Shown: positions 44,756 to 56,003 of the stretch, piece after piece | Layout of the letters: the number at the start of each line of letters is the position of its first letter | Position numbering within the stretch: position 1 is the first letter of the stretch | Assembly (NCBI GenBank): GCA_001972305.1 | Contig: BDDD01000378.1 | Coordinates: 124,715-188,714, forward strand | Length of the DNA: 64,000 bases | Direction: 5' to 3' | From: Cephalotus follicularis | Taxonomy: Eukaryota; Streptophyta; Magnoliopsida; Oxalidales; Cephalotaceae | The notes under the pieces: generated by a model | What the model saw: only the letters and a program-made list of their open reading frames with translations | Databases searched by the model: none | Told to the model about the DNA's origin: nothing | Program-made: the position numbers and the translations under genes

Positions 44756-44757
<2 letters not shown>

Positions 44758-46110
44758 TCTTCCTCGCTTTTCGAGTATACAAGTACGTCGTCAATAAACA
44801 CAACGACGAACTGGTCCAAGTACGGTCGGAACACATCGTTCATCAATGACATGAACGCAGTCGGTGCATTGGTGACACCAAAAGGCATCACCAGGAATTC
44901 ATAGTGACCGTATCTTGTCCGGAAGGCAGTTTTCTCAATATCTCCTTCCCTCACCCTCAACTGGTGATATCTTGTCCTCAGATCAAGCTTAGAGAACACT
45001 CTCGCTCCTTGCAACTGATCAAATAAACCCTCAATGTGGGGTAAAGGGTATCTATTCTTGATAGTTGCCTTGTTTAACATTCGGTAATCGATACAGAGTC
45101 TCATCGACCCATCCTTCTTCTTGACGAACAGTACCGGTGCACCCCATGGAGAAACACTGGGTCTTGCAAAACCCTTATCGATCAGGTCTTGTAATTGCAG
45201 CTTCAGCTCTCGCAACTCAGTCGGAGCCATCCGATAGGGTGATTTAGAGATAGGAGCCGTTCCAGGAACAAGGTCAATAACGAACTCCATACTCCTCTTG
45301 GGTGGTAAGGATCCCAAGTCATCAGGAAACACATCCGGAAATTCGCACACAACTGGAATTTCCTCCAAGCTCAAACCTTTCTCCCTCCTTCTATCAATAA
45401 CATAAGCCAAATATCCCTCACATCCCTTCTCCAGGTATCTCGATGCTCGGATAAAAGATATGATCGGTGTAGAGAATCCCTTGTCTCCCTTGAACTGAAA
45501 AGTCGTTCCATCGGGCAGACAGAAATCCACAGTCTTATGGTAGCAATCCATACGAGCACGGTGCGTCGATAGCCAATCCATCCCCAATATTACATCGAAG
45601 TCACGGATAGGCAGTACAATCAGATCTACATATAGAGGAATGCCTGCCATAGACATCTCACAACTCCTATATACCGAGTCAGTATACATAGAAGTCCCGG
45701 TCAGTGTACTCACATCAAGCGTATAAGACAAGCAGTCAGGGGTGACATCTAAGCAAGATGCAAAACGTGCAGATATAAATGAATACGATGCACCTGAATC
45801 CATTAGTACTCTAGCAGAATAACCATATATATACAGGGTACCTCCAACAACGGAAGTCGATTCTGGAACCTCAGTCTGAGCAAGTACAAAGATTCTACCT
45901 TTTGCGATGCCCTTGCCAGTATCTCTCCTCTGTGATGGTCCCGCAGTCGCACCACTGCTGTTAGCTGGTCCGGTAGGTGCTGTAGTTTGATTCTTCGGGC
46001 AGTCCCTTACCTAATGGCCAGATGCTCCACACCTCAAACATAGCCCATTCATCCTCCAACAATCCTTCTGCAAGTGGCCCTTCCAAACACAGTGATAACA
46101 GGAGTTCCCG
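44756..46110 (-). pseudogene. pol: GyC zinc knuckles, protease and truncated RT
   Basis: In sense order two CCHC knuckles (CYHCVWKGHLQKDC near 46110-46060 and CLRCGASGH near 46038-46012) precede the aspartic protease ([12 protein letters not shown] at about 45810; ILGMDWLS at about 45590) and RT ([20 protein letters not shown] at about 45140; [29 protein letters not shown] near 44780). A TAG at 46013-46011 falls inside the second knuckle at a position normally glutamine. RT stops after the FIDD catalytic motif, where the frame runs into (AT)n and adds meaningless IYIY residues. The thumb and connection domains are lost. Confidence 0.9.
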
Positions 46111-47020
46111 CATTACTCCCCTGACTAGGAGTCCTTAGTGTGGCAGTCTGCCCAGATCTATTCTTCGATGACTTACTCGGAGAACCACTACCTTGCCATT
46201 TCGAGGAAGCCGGTCTTGTCGGGTTCTGTTTAACTTGTTGCACCCGAGCCTTCTCTGCTCGGTCCTCACCAGATATGCTCTCTAGCAGCCTCGCCTTCTG
46301 TGCGACCTCTGAAAAGGTACCCAGCTCCATAGCCCTAATCATCGACCGAAGATCCGGTCGCAAACCCTTCAAAAACCTCCTTATCTTCTTCACATCATCA
46401 GCTACCAGATATGGTGAGTGTCTGGATAGCTCCATGAATCTGGCCTGGTACTCGGCCACAGACATCTCTCCTTGTCGTAACTCCAAAAGCTCACTCTCCC
46501 TCCGCTCTTGCTCCATCCGAGGTACATAGGAATCAAGGAACTATGTCTGGAACCTCTCCCATGTAGCATCAAGTCCAGCTGACTCCCATTTTGCTTTGAC
46601 CATCTCCCACCAGTGAGTGGCCTCTCCCCAAAGATGGTACACGGAAAATTTCAACTTCTGAGCATCGGTGCAGTCCATCACTGTGAAAATCTTCTCTAAA
46701 TCTTGAAGCCGTCTTTCAACAATTGTGGCATCAAGCTCTCCCCGGAAACTAGGTGGGTTTTGTCTCATGAATCTCTCGACGTCCCTTCCGAATTGACTAC
46801 CATCCTCTCCCGGGCAATGATCGGGAGCTCTGTGTTGCGGTCGGGCTTGCGCGTAGTGTTGGAGCATCTCCTCCGCATTGGCCATATTGAAGGCCATCTG
46901 TTGTTGGAAGTAGTCAGCAATCCGGGTCATCGGATCTCTAGTATCCTGAGGAACATTCAATCCCTCGGGGGCGTTGGCTCCAGTGGCCCTAGCCCTTCCA
47001 AGCGTTCTCCTTCGGTCCAT
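46049..47020 (-). pseudogene. gag: GyC gag with one in-frame stop
   Basis: The ATG at 47020 is about 100 bp after the PBS. The first 160 residues include PPSFRGELDATIVERRLQDL and HWWEMVKAKWESAG (retrotransposon gag domain). A TAG at 46543-46541 interrupts after TWERFQT, and the frame then continues as FLDSYVPRMEQERRESEL, MSVAEYQARFMELSRHSP and KIRRFLKGLRPDLRSMI to about 46060. A frameshift follows, since the zinc knuckles are in another frame. The domain make-up is that of Tekay/Del gag. It is not functional without readthrough. Confidence 0.9.
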
Positions 47021-47117
47021 ATGTTCCTATAAGAAGGACGATGGTTAGTCACGACTTTAGGAAAACAATTTATTGATTTCCAAGGAACTTATCCAAGCTA
47101 AGCATATAATGGAATAT

Positions 47118-47129
47118 GCTCTGATACCA
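47118..47129 (-). other. GyC primer-binding site
   Basis: Minus TGGTATCAGAGC matches the initiator tRNA-Met PBS exactly, 4 bp inside the 5' LTR boundary at 47134. Confidence 0.92.
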
Positions 47130-47133
47130 CTGT

Positions 47134-49885
47134 TGTCACACCCCGTTTTCCAACTTAAGACAACATATAAAGTGGTAAGGCAACCAACGCAAAAAATAAT
47201 CCAACTCATACGAAAGATACCAAAATTTAAAACTTTCGATAGCGGAAGCAACAACAACAACAACATACATGAGTCGAATAGAAAGACACATCACACATCC
47301 CATACTACGTGATGCCCGATAACCCAAAAGTAACCGTTGATCGCCCAAACGGAGCGTGAAAATGATACAATACAAGATAACAAATATCCAATGTTACAAA
47401 ATCCGAATAACATGATAATTGTTCAATAACCCAAAATACATAAGTAAGAGAAATAATAAGTCTTCTCTTAAAATCTCTGTGCATGCTCCATGTCAAGATC
47501 ACTCCATCAATCTGTTACAGTAGGGGTTAGCCTTTGTCCTCACTCGGCTAAGTGAATAAATCCATAAATACAGTCCGAGTCATAAGATAAAGAGTATCAT
47601 GAATGAATGCATAATGATGAGCCATGACATGTAATTTCTTTCAGTAAAATACCTCCGTGTGTACATATCAAAATATGTGCATGCTCACAATACAAGTATA
47701 ACTCATAAGTTATATCAACACAGGCAGTAAATATGTTCCCAAAAAGGAACCAGACAAACAAGTCGTCGTGACCGTCGCCACCTCCTGGCCCCAACGTCGC
47801 GCACTCTTGCTTTAACCCAATGGTTTTGGAGCAAGTCCTCAGTAAGTTGTTTAGCACGGCGACTAAACCAACAGCAGGTTACTCGCACAGTGGCTAAGTA
47901 ATCAACAAGTTATTAGCACGGTGGCTAATAATCAACAGGTTATTAGCACGATGGCAAATAATCAACAAACACAGGCATTTCACAGTACAAGTCAAGCAAT
48001 TACATATAATTACCTGATCAAATATATTTGTTTAAAATATATTATTCCGTTCACAAGTTGTAATAAGTTATAAAGCTTAAAACAATGCATTTCTCTGTCT
48101 TTGGAAATACTTCCCCAATCATTTCAAAAATATATACAGTCATTATACATTTTCGCAATTTACATTTGGTTTCATAATCAAAGCTTTTAAAACAGTTCTC
48201 TATCATTGGAAATACTTCCCCAAACTTCTGAAAATATATAAATTCACGTGTTGACAGATATACATTTTCGTACCCAAATGATCATAATAATCATGCAAGC
48301 TTTTCAAAATGGTTTAACACTTTTAGGAAAGCAACCGTAATGCAAATCATAGTAACAATGCAACATATGCTCAGAATGCATCTAGGTTCGTTTTGGGTCA
48401 TTCGTGCGAAATTGTACTGTCCAGGAGGAAAGACGTCTATGTCATTCCCTAAGGCGTCGATGTCTTTTAGCCTAAAGCGTCAATCCTGTGTACAAATATT
48501 TCCAGGTGTATTCAATCCAAAGACGTCGATGTCTTTTACAAAGACGTCGATGTCTTTTTCATATCAAAGGGTTTCAGTTCGGTACTTTGGTTCTAGAGGG
48601 CAAGATCCAACCTTTTAATCCCTCTTAACAACAAACCCCACTCCATAAACGTATAAGGTATGCTACTGGTTAATGGGTACACAACCATAATATCAATCCG
48701 AAACCAAACAGGTGATTCCAAGTGGTTAAACAACCATCTGAAATGAACATCACAGTTCATACAATTTCCCAGAAAAGGAGTCGATGTCTTTACAAAAGAC
48801 GTCGATGTCTTTTACAACACAGAACGTGTTTTCCAAAATTTTAACCCACCAAGCCATCAACAAACCCATCCCTTACACAACAGATTCACGCATTCATGTA
48901 ATCATACATGCAAGCTTAACTCAGTGCATCACAGTAACACTTCAACAAGTCCAGAATCACAATCTAGTCAATAACATGAAATTCACCATGCTATACATTA
49001 ACTTAAAACTCAAAGTGCACATATAAATTCATCACTTTCCCCTACCTTAATGTTCCAAGTTAGGAACTGGAAAGTCCACCTCTTTTAGTATCCAAACAGG
49101 TCGCAGCAGCCTCTCTAGGTCCGTCCCGTAGCTGCACCAGTAGTTCCAAGGTCCAAGGTCCAAGCTCCAAGCTCAACAATGGCACACACACACTCACTAT
49201 TTTTCTTTCTTCTCTCTCTTCTGGTGTTATAAAACGAGAGAGAGAAATGGGGAAGGGTATTCTTATGCAGATGACTCCCACCTAACACCCTTCTTTTGTC
49301 ATTTAACATCCACTCCCGAGATCTCTCCCACTTCCAAGTTTTCTGCATATCTTTTTGTTTTCTAATCTCCCTTTTGCAGGTTGCATGGTAGGATGGCATG
49401 AGCCTTGCATGTTCCATGTGAGGTTAGGTTTTAGTGCTTCTGGTCAGTACACAGACATGCTCAACACGTCGAATCGCACTTGAAAAGGCATTAGATAAAG
49501 CCTTTAAACAATTCCCCTTGCACGTTATGCTGCCGACGAAGAACGTGCTGGCCATTCTTACAAAGGCGTCGACGTCTTTCCTTGGACGTCGACGTCTTTT
49601 GCATTTTGTAAGAAGGTGTCGATGCCTTCTTCCGTTGTTGACGTGCATGTCCCTTCCTTCACGTGTACCCTTGATCCAATATGAGTCGACGTCTTTCCAA
49701 AAGACGTCGATGTCATTATGCCAAAACAGTGTCGTTTCAAGCTTATAACACACATTCCATTACCAAAGTCATAAGTAGGGTTTGTAGCATCTTTTGAGTT
49801 CAAAAACTCAACATTTTCATTAAATCAAGTTTAATGATTACATCATAAATGGAAATATTACACCAGGAAAATACCGGGCGTTACA
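47134..49885 (-). repeat. GyC 5' LTR (2752 bp, complete)
   Basis: It starts TGTCACACCCCGTTTTC and ends ..ACCGGGCGTTACA. Its right 1242 bp match 38160-39401 almost exactly, which supports a single recent GyC insertion. The solo LTR at 22928-28507 is the same family. Palindrome pairs are at about 48446/48467, 48527/48548, 48781/48802, 49568/49588 and 49686/49707. The short ORFs on both strands are artefacts of the arrays and CT tracts. Confidence 0.9.
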
Positions 49886-50094
49886 ATATATATAAGGGCT
49901 ATCTTTAGCCTACTCTGCCATAGAGACAGAATACAGATGCTCCAACTCTTCTTAGATTCAATACAGGCTCTTTCACTCTTCACTGCATCATTTCAACAGG
50001 CCACCGACATTCCAAGTAATCTCGGAACAAATACAGGCTCTTCTTGGCCTTCTCTGCTCAAGAAGGTATGAGCAGATCGAGCACTTTAAATCTT

Positions 50095-50890
50095 CTATTT
50101 ATTCTTAAGGACATTAAACCTCTGTTCTATTGAGGACCTTAAACCTCTGTTCTATTGAGGACATTAAACCTCTGTTCTATTGAGGACATTAAACATCTGT
50201 TTTATTGAGGACATTAAACCTCTAAGACATGAGCAGGTAAAGGACATATAACCTTCTTACTCTATTCAGCAGGTATGAGTAGGTAGAAGACCTCTAACCT
50301 TCTTACTCTATTCAGTAGGTATGAGTAGGTAGAGGACATTTAACCTTCTTACTATACTATACCTCCTAAGGCATGAGCATCTAGAGGACATTTAACCTTC
50401 TTACTCTACTCAGCAGGTATAAGTAGGCAGTGGACATTTAACCATCTATGCTCTACTATACTTCCTAAGGACTTTTAACCTTCTATATTCTATTGAGGAC
50501 ATTTAACCTCTTAAGGCACGAGCAGGCAAAGGACATTTAACCATCTGTGCTCCACTCGGCAGCTATAAGTAGGCAGTGGACATTGAACCATCTATGCTCT
50601 ACTATACCTTCGAAAATAAGAGCAGGCAGAGAACTTTCAACCTTCTATGCACTACCGTATCAGTATGAGTAGGCAGAGGACTTTTAACCTTCCTACTCTA
50701 CTTAGCAGGTATGAGCAGGCTGTGGACATTTAACCTTCTTACTCTGCTATACCTCTTAAGGACCTTTAACCTTCTATGAAATTCTAGGACGTTTTACCTT
50801 TTATGATATTCTAGGACGTTTAACTTTCTATGATATTCTAGGTCGTTTATGATATTCTAGGACCTTTAACCTTCTATGATATTCTAGGTC
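50095..50890. repeat. Degenerate AGGACATTTAACCTTCT minisatellite in GyF LTR
   Basis: About 25-28-bp and 48-50-bp units repeat GGACATTTAACCTTCT with GTATGAGTAGGTAGA between them. The other GyF LTR has a homologous array at 55290-55990 with different unit numbers. Confidence 0.8.
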
Positions 50891-51129
50891 GTTTAACCTA
50901 GTCTTAAAGGCTTCCCAGTCTGGTGTAGACTATGAGCTTGAAGCTCTGACCATCAGCACAAGGTATACCTCTAGTACGAGGTCTCTTCTACAGTCAATGG
51001 CACATGTCTGCTCGGCAGCCTCAGGGACAGGTCTGCAAGGCAGCCTTGAACGCTAGTCTACTCTTAGAGTCATCTGGAATTGAGACCCATGTAAAATACT
51101 TGATTTAGTTAAAACATGGGATTTAGGCG

Positions 51130-51595
51130 TCAATGTTATTGCTCTAAGCGTCAACTCTTAGCGTTGTTCTGCCATATTGCGCTAAAACATTATGCGTTGA
51201 CGCGTTCGCTCATTTTCCTTTACGCGTTGCTAGACTCTATGTTCATGTTAACGCCCCATGCTACAATGAGTGTTGGACATAGATATGCTATTTGCACGTC
51301 AATGTTGCGCATTGACGCCCTGCGCTGATTAGCAAACAAAACCTCAAGGAAACTCGCATTGCATCAACTGATTCAACCACAAGGCCTCAACTGGTTGCCT
51401 TGGCGTCGACAACTCGTCTTAGGCATCGACTGGTTTCATTAAGTGTCGATAGAACACTCTTATAGCATTGACAGTCTTTACAGTCACGTTAACACATCAC
51501 ACTACGAAGCCGAGTTGTGCATCGATTGGTCACCCTCAAGGCATCAACTGATTGCCTACAATGCGTCGACGCTTTTCACCAACACGTCGATGGTT
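51130..51595 (-). promoter_or_regulatory. GTCGAC/TCAACTG array in GyF LTR
   Basis: Cores are at 51130, 51151, 51364, 51387, 51406, 51426, 51446, 51468, 51544, 51565 and 51587, with neighbouring gaps 19-23 bp. ATGCGTCGACGCTT (51560-51573) keeps a 10-bp perfect palindrome GCGTCGACGC. Confidence 0.7.
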
Positions 51596-52852
51596 GACCA
51601 AGCATGGGAGCTCAAAGAACATATGGAAATCCATACAATTCTATACTCAGCACACATTCATCCATCACACTCAATCATTCATTCAACCAGCAATCATCAA
51701 TCAATAACAACAACAAGCCATTCAATCCATTTAGAATGCATTAATGCAGCACATGCATATTGTATATTGTACCTGAAATTACAGCAGCTACGCTTTGCAG
51801 ATTGGGAGGTCTTGCAGCAATTCGACGATTGTTGCTTTCTTCAGCTTCACTTACTGCCTCAACCACTATGGATCGTCACTAACTTGTCTTGTCGGAGCTC
51901 CAACCAGGATGCTTGAGCTCCGATCGCGCCATAACCAGCCTTCAAATCTTCCAATCTATCCATATCCACTCAAGACTCATCGTTGATCACTTGGCCACCG
52001 CTTTCACCAAGTTTGAGTCACTAAGTTGACTCACTGAGCTTCGATCGCTTTGCCATAGCTCGGCCAAGCCACCGCTAGCCTCCAAACGCTTCGATCTTCA
52101 TGTCTCTACGGCGTACCCGCTGTGACTCATCACAGAACGCAAAGTCACAACTTCACTGAGTCAGACTCACTGGGTTGACTCAGTCGTCAAACCAACGCCG
52201 AAACTGCCAAAAAACGACCAAGCTAAGGTTAACCAAGGAAGAACTGACCTCCAAGGCAAAGTCCAACTCCACTGTGAGCGAACACCGGTGGTGAACAGAG
52301 ATGAAAACTTGACAAAGCTTCAAGCTTGCTGCTGGGAGAAAGGAAAGAGAATGCGAATAAGGAAACCTATGTTCTCTTTCTCTCTATCAACCGGATGTGT
52401 GAGGAACGTTGTCGAACGGCTGATGCGCTAGGAGAGCACTGCTCTCTCTTTATCTCTCCCTGACTCCGCCGTTCTGCCTCTCCTTCTTATCTTTGTTCTT
52501 TCTCTTCTATTTTCCTGATTCCTTTTCATGCGTGCACAATATATACATAAATGCACCGTTTACTCTTTTGTTTTCTTCCAGCAAATCATAACACTTAGGT
52601 CTTATATACTGCGCATTGCAATATCAGTTATTACATCCGCCCACTAATTAAACGGGATGTTAAGGCAAATATTGGGCCTTGTGGGTGCGCATTAATAAAT
52701 GGGCTTTATTAGCCATTTGGGCCTTATAATTGTGGGCTTTAATACACAATATCTTTTATTGCATCGGGACTTTATTGAGCTTTTTTGCACAATGCCATAT
52801 ATCTCAACAATTATTTATTACCACAATTATTTATAAAATTATGGGGTATTAC

Positions 52853-54101
52853 ATCCTCCCCTCCTTAGAGAAATCTCGTCCTGAGATTCCCTAGGTTAAA
52901 ACATGTGAGGTACAATATCTTCATCTCTCCCTCATGTCCCATGTGGCTTTCTCAAGCCCATGATATTGCCATAACACTTTCATCAATGAAATGTCCTTCT
53001 TTCTCAACTGTTTGTTTCGATGATCAATTACCCATATAGATAGCTCTTCAAGCTCATATCCGTCCGTAACTCTAACGGGTCATTTTGTAGCACGTGAGAA
53101 GGATCTGGATAATACTTCCTGAGCATTGAGACATGAACACATTATGCAATACATGATTCCCCATTAGAAATTATACTAATGGCAGATGTTCATTCCAACT
53201 GCCATCCCAATCCATCGTACTTTCACCGTGCTACTCTGATTCATGGCATACACTCTACGTTACATGGTAGGTTCCATTCCCATCGACTGGGTGGTGGGCA
53301 AGCCTTTAGGCAACTGCGCCCACACTCTCTGCATGTCATTCCACCAAATTGGGCTTCATATTGTGGTACATCTTGCTAATCACCTGATGTACTGAGAACT
53401 GAAGCAATAGGCTTGCGATCACAGCTCATCTTTCGGCTCTTTGTTGTAAAGAATACCAACTCTGCCTTGGAATCTAATCCATTTGTCACCATGAATCAAG
53501 AATTTAGGTTTTAACCCTCGTTGGAGTAGGGTGCCTATAACCAATCCCTATCAAGGATTTCATTCAATTCATCCATCAGCAACACTATCGGATCGCTTAG
53601 GAAGATCCGTTGACCTGTGGGTTAGGATCCACTAGGAAACTTCTTAGCCTTCCTTGCTTCAGTACTAATGATATGAGGTGCTATCCTTGATAACTCAATA
53701 AACTTAACCTCATACTGGGCCACTGTCATGCTACAGCCACTTGTCGCTGCATCATTCCATTCATTTAGACCATCAATTCATGCATCTCTCTCAATAATCT
53801 CTAGGCTCTTCTCGAGCCGGACCAATATTTTCTGCTTCTTGGGCCGTACTTTCTTTTCCACAACTCTATTAGCTCGGGTTCATCTAGTTGTTGACCCGGC
53901 TCTATCTCCTCTTGCGGTTCGTCCGCTTCGACCTTCCATACTCTACCTTACGTAAAAGGAATGGGTTCATTATCCACTTGTTATATCCGCTACTCCAAGT
54001 AACTCCAAATATAGCACTTTATCCAATCAATCACTTTCAATTTCCAATAGCCAAGGACCCTATCCTGGCATATCCAGCATAGACCGGCTCTGATACCAAA
54101 C
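52853..54101 (-). pseudogene. GyF interior: PPT, collapsed gag and integrase relics, PBS
   Basis: In minus sense from the PBS: a gag scrap (MTVAQYEVKFIELSRIAPHI, about 53730-53640), then without protease or RT an integrase zinc-region scrap (KWIRFQGRVGILYNKEPKDEL near 53470-53410; SKMYHNMKPN near 53375), then HVSMLRKYYPDPSHVLQNDP (about 53135-53075) and decayed tail to the PPT. All have stops or frame breaks. So about 4 kb of coding has been lost internally while PBS and PPT are kept. The plus-strand short ORFs here are antisense noise. Confidence 0.78.
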
Positions 54102-56003
54102 TGTCGCACCCCGAACAGTGAGGGAAACCCCCACGACCCGACACGTGATCACCGTCCTTTCAATCCTTAAATCTCATTCTTCAAAAAGTGCTATAAATTT
54201 AAAATTTTAATCAATCATATCATATCAGCGGAATAATCAATTGAATATATTCTAACTCTTATAATTTTACAAAAATTGAGCATGTATTATCCTTTTATCG
54301 GACTATACCCCCTATAAAAGGAAACACAAGTTATAAAGTGGGATCAGCCCTCAGCAAACCACATTCTCGTAGGAGGAAATCAAAATTATATCATTCTAAT
54401 ACCCCAAATGATGAACCCATCCATATCAAGTACACCAACACACATATATCTTAAGCACTGCCACAACCAGGCAGGTCGATAGCTGAATAAAACATATCTC
54501 TAATTCATCTTTAGATTGTCTCTTAAACATAACAAGTCTTATGCTAACTCATACAAGGTAAACCATATACGTAATGTATATAACAAACATCTGAAACTCA
54601 TATAAGAAAATTTGTATACACAAGATGAATAATAATAATATGAATTCCCTATCTGAGAATCTACCCTAGATGTACATCCATCTCGATCTATCTTACTGCA
54701 ATCCATCACCTATACCTGGACCTGAACCTGGCCCATTCCATTACAATGAAATGGGTTAGCAGCCTATGGCTGTGTACAATATACAGATGCAGTGAAACGT
54801 GCAGAGTGAAGCATGTATATATGTATGTGTCATGAGGATACATAATAAACAAGAATGTCAAATGATATTAACATAACTCATCAATGTTCAGCATTTCATA
54901 ATTATAGCTATGTCATTCTATACCCTTAGGCATTCTACTAGGAATCTAGAGGTTGACTACATATATATTCTGTCCCATACGAGCATATATATATATATAT
55001 AGTTGACATAAATGTATTGTCCCATACCAGCATATATAAGTAGTTAACCATCCTATCTTCTCAATTCAATCTTAACAGTTTACTCTGAGACAAATATATA
55101 AGGGTTGTCTTTAGCCTCCTTTGCCATAGCGACAGAATACATATGCTCTAACTTTTCTTAGATTCAATACAGGCTCTTTCGACCTTCACTGCATCATTTC
55201 AACAGGCCACTGACGTTCCAAGTCTTCTCAGAACACATACAGGCTATTCTTAGCCTTCTCTGCCCAAGAAGGTATGAGCAGATCGAGGACTTTAAACCTT
55301 CTAGTTATTCTTAATGACATTAAACCTCTGTTCTATTGAGGACCTTAAACATTTGTTCGATTGGGGACCTTAAAACTCTGTTATATTGAGGACCTTAAAC
55401 ATCTGTTCTATTGAGGAAATTAAACCTATGTTCTATTGAGGACCTTAAACATCTGCTCTATTGAGGACATTAAGCATCTGTTTTATTGAGGACATTAAAC
55501 CTCTGAGGCATGAGTAGGTAGAGGACATTTAATCGTCTTACTCTATTCAGGAGGTATGAGTAGGTGGAGGACATTTTACCTTCTTTATCTATTCAGTAGG
55601 TATGAGTAGGTAGAGGACATTTAACCTTCTTACTCTACTATACCTCCTAAGGCATGAGCATGCAGAGGACATTTAACCTTCTTACTCTACTCAACAGGTA
55701 TAAGTAGGTCATGGACATTTAAAAATCTATGCTCTGCTATACTTCCTAAGGACTTTTAACCTTCCATATTCTATTGAGGACATTTAACCTCTTAAGGCAC
55801 GAGCAGGCAGAGGACATTTAACCATCTATGCTCCACTCGGCAGGTATGAGTAGGCAGTGGACATTGAACCATCTATGCTCTACTATACCTCCTAAAATAA
55901 GTTTAGGCAGAGGACTTTCAACCTTCTATCCACTATCCTATCATTATGAGTAGGCAGAGGACTTTTAACATTCTACTCTACTTATATCACCCAAGGCATA
56001 AGT
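54102..56003 (-). repeat. GyF 5' LTR (truncated by GyG)
   Basis: It is collinear with 43836-44755 and then with 49886-50720. It contains (AT)n near 54985-55000 and the minisatellite at 55290-55990, and stops at ..GGCATAAGT where TGTAATACCC of GyG starts. Confidence 0.85.

Larger units (their letters stand above)
44756..49885 (-). mobile_element. GyC 5' half: gag, protease, RT start, PBS, 5' LTR
   Basis: In minus sense the order is 5' LTR (49885-47134), PBS TGGTATCAGAGC (47129-47118), gag (47020), zinc knuckles, protease, and RT broken off at 44756 in the (AT)n tract. The rest of pol is missing here and is probably represented by 38158-41517. It lies inside the GyF LTR. The far TSD cannot be tested because the 3' end is gone. 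Confidence 0.85.
49886..52852 (-). repeat. GyF 3' LTR, right part, with minisatellite and palindrome array
   Basis: It starts inside the LTR (compare 55081 on) and ends ATGGGGTATTACA at the PPT. 50095-50890 is a degenerate minisatellite built on GAGGACATTAAACCTCTG and GGTATGAGTAGGTAGAGGAC. 51130-51595 is a GTCGAC/ATCAACTG array, and 52010-52200 has repeated GAGTCA/TGACTCA motifs. The 157-codon ORF at 51443-51916 spans the array and has no recognisable domain. Confidence 0.82.
43836..56003 (-). mobile_element. GyF: deleted Ty3/gypsy element, interrupted by GyC 5' half
   Basis: 3' LTR (43836-44755 + 49886-52852), interior (52853-54101) and 5' LTR (54102-56003, truncated by GyG) are in order. 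LTR termini are TGTCACGCCCCGAACCG / TGTCGCACCCCGAACAG and ..GGGGTATTACA. PBS TGGTATCAGAGC (minus, about 54083-54094) and the PPT (minus, CTAAGGAGGGGAGGA, 52853-52867) are kept. Only scraps of gag and pol remain. Confidence 0.82.

Noticed and set aside
51443..51916. 157-codon plus-strand ORF
   Set aside because: It is antisense to the GyF LTR and spans the palindrome array. No homology is recognised.
52853..54101. Classifying GyF as a LARD with no coding ancestry
   Set aside because: Closer reading found gag (MTVAQYEVKF) and integrase (HVSMLRKYYPDPSHVL) relics, so it is a deleted gypsy element.
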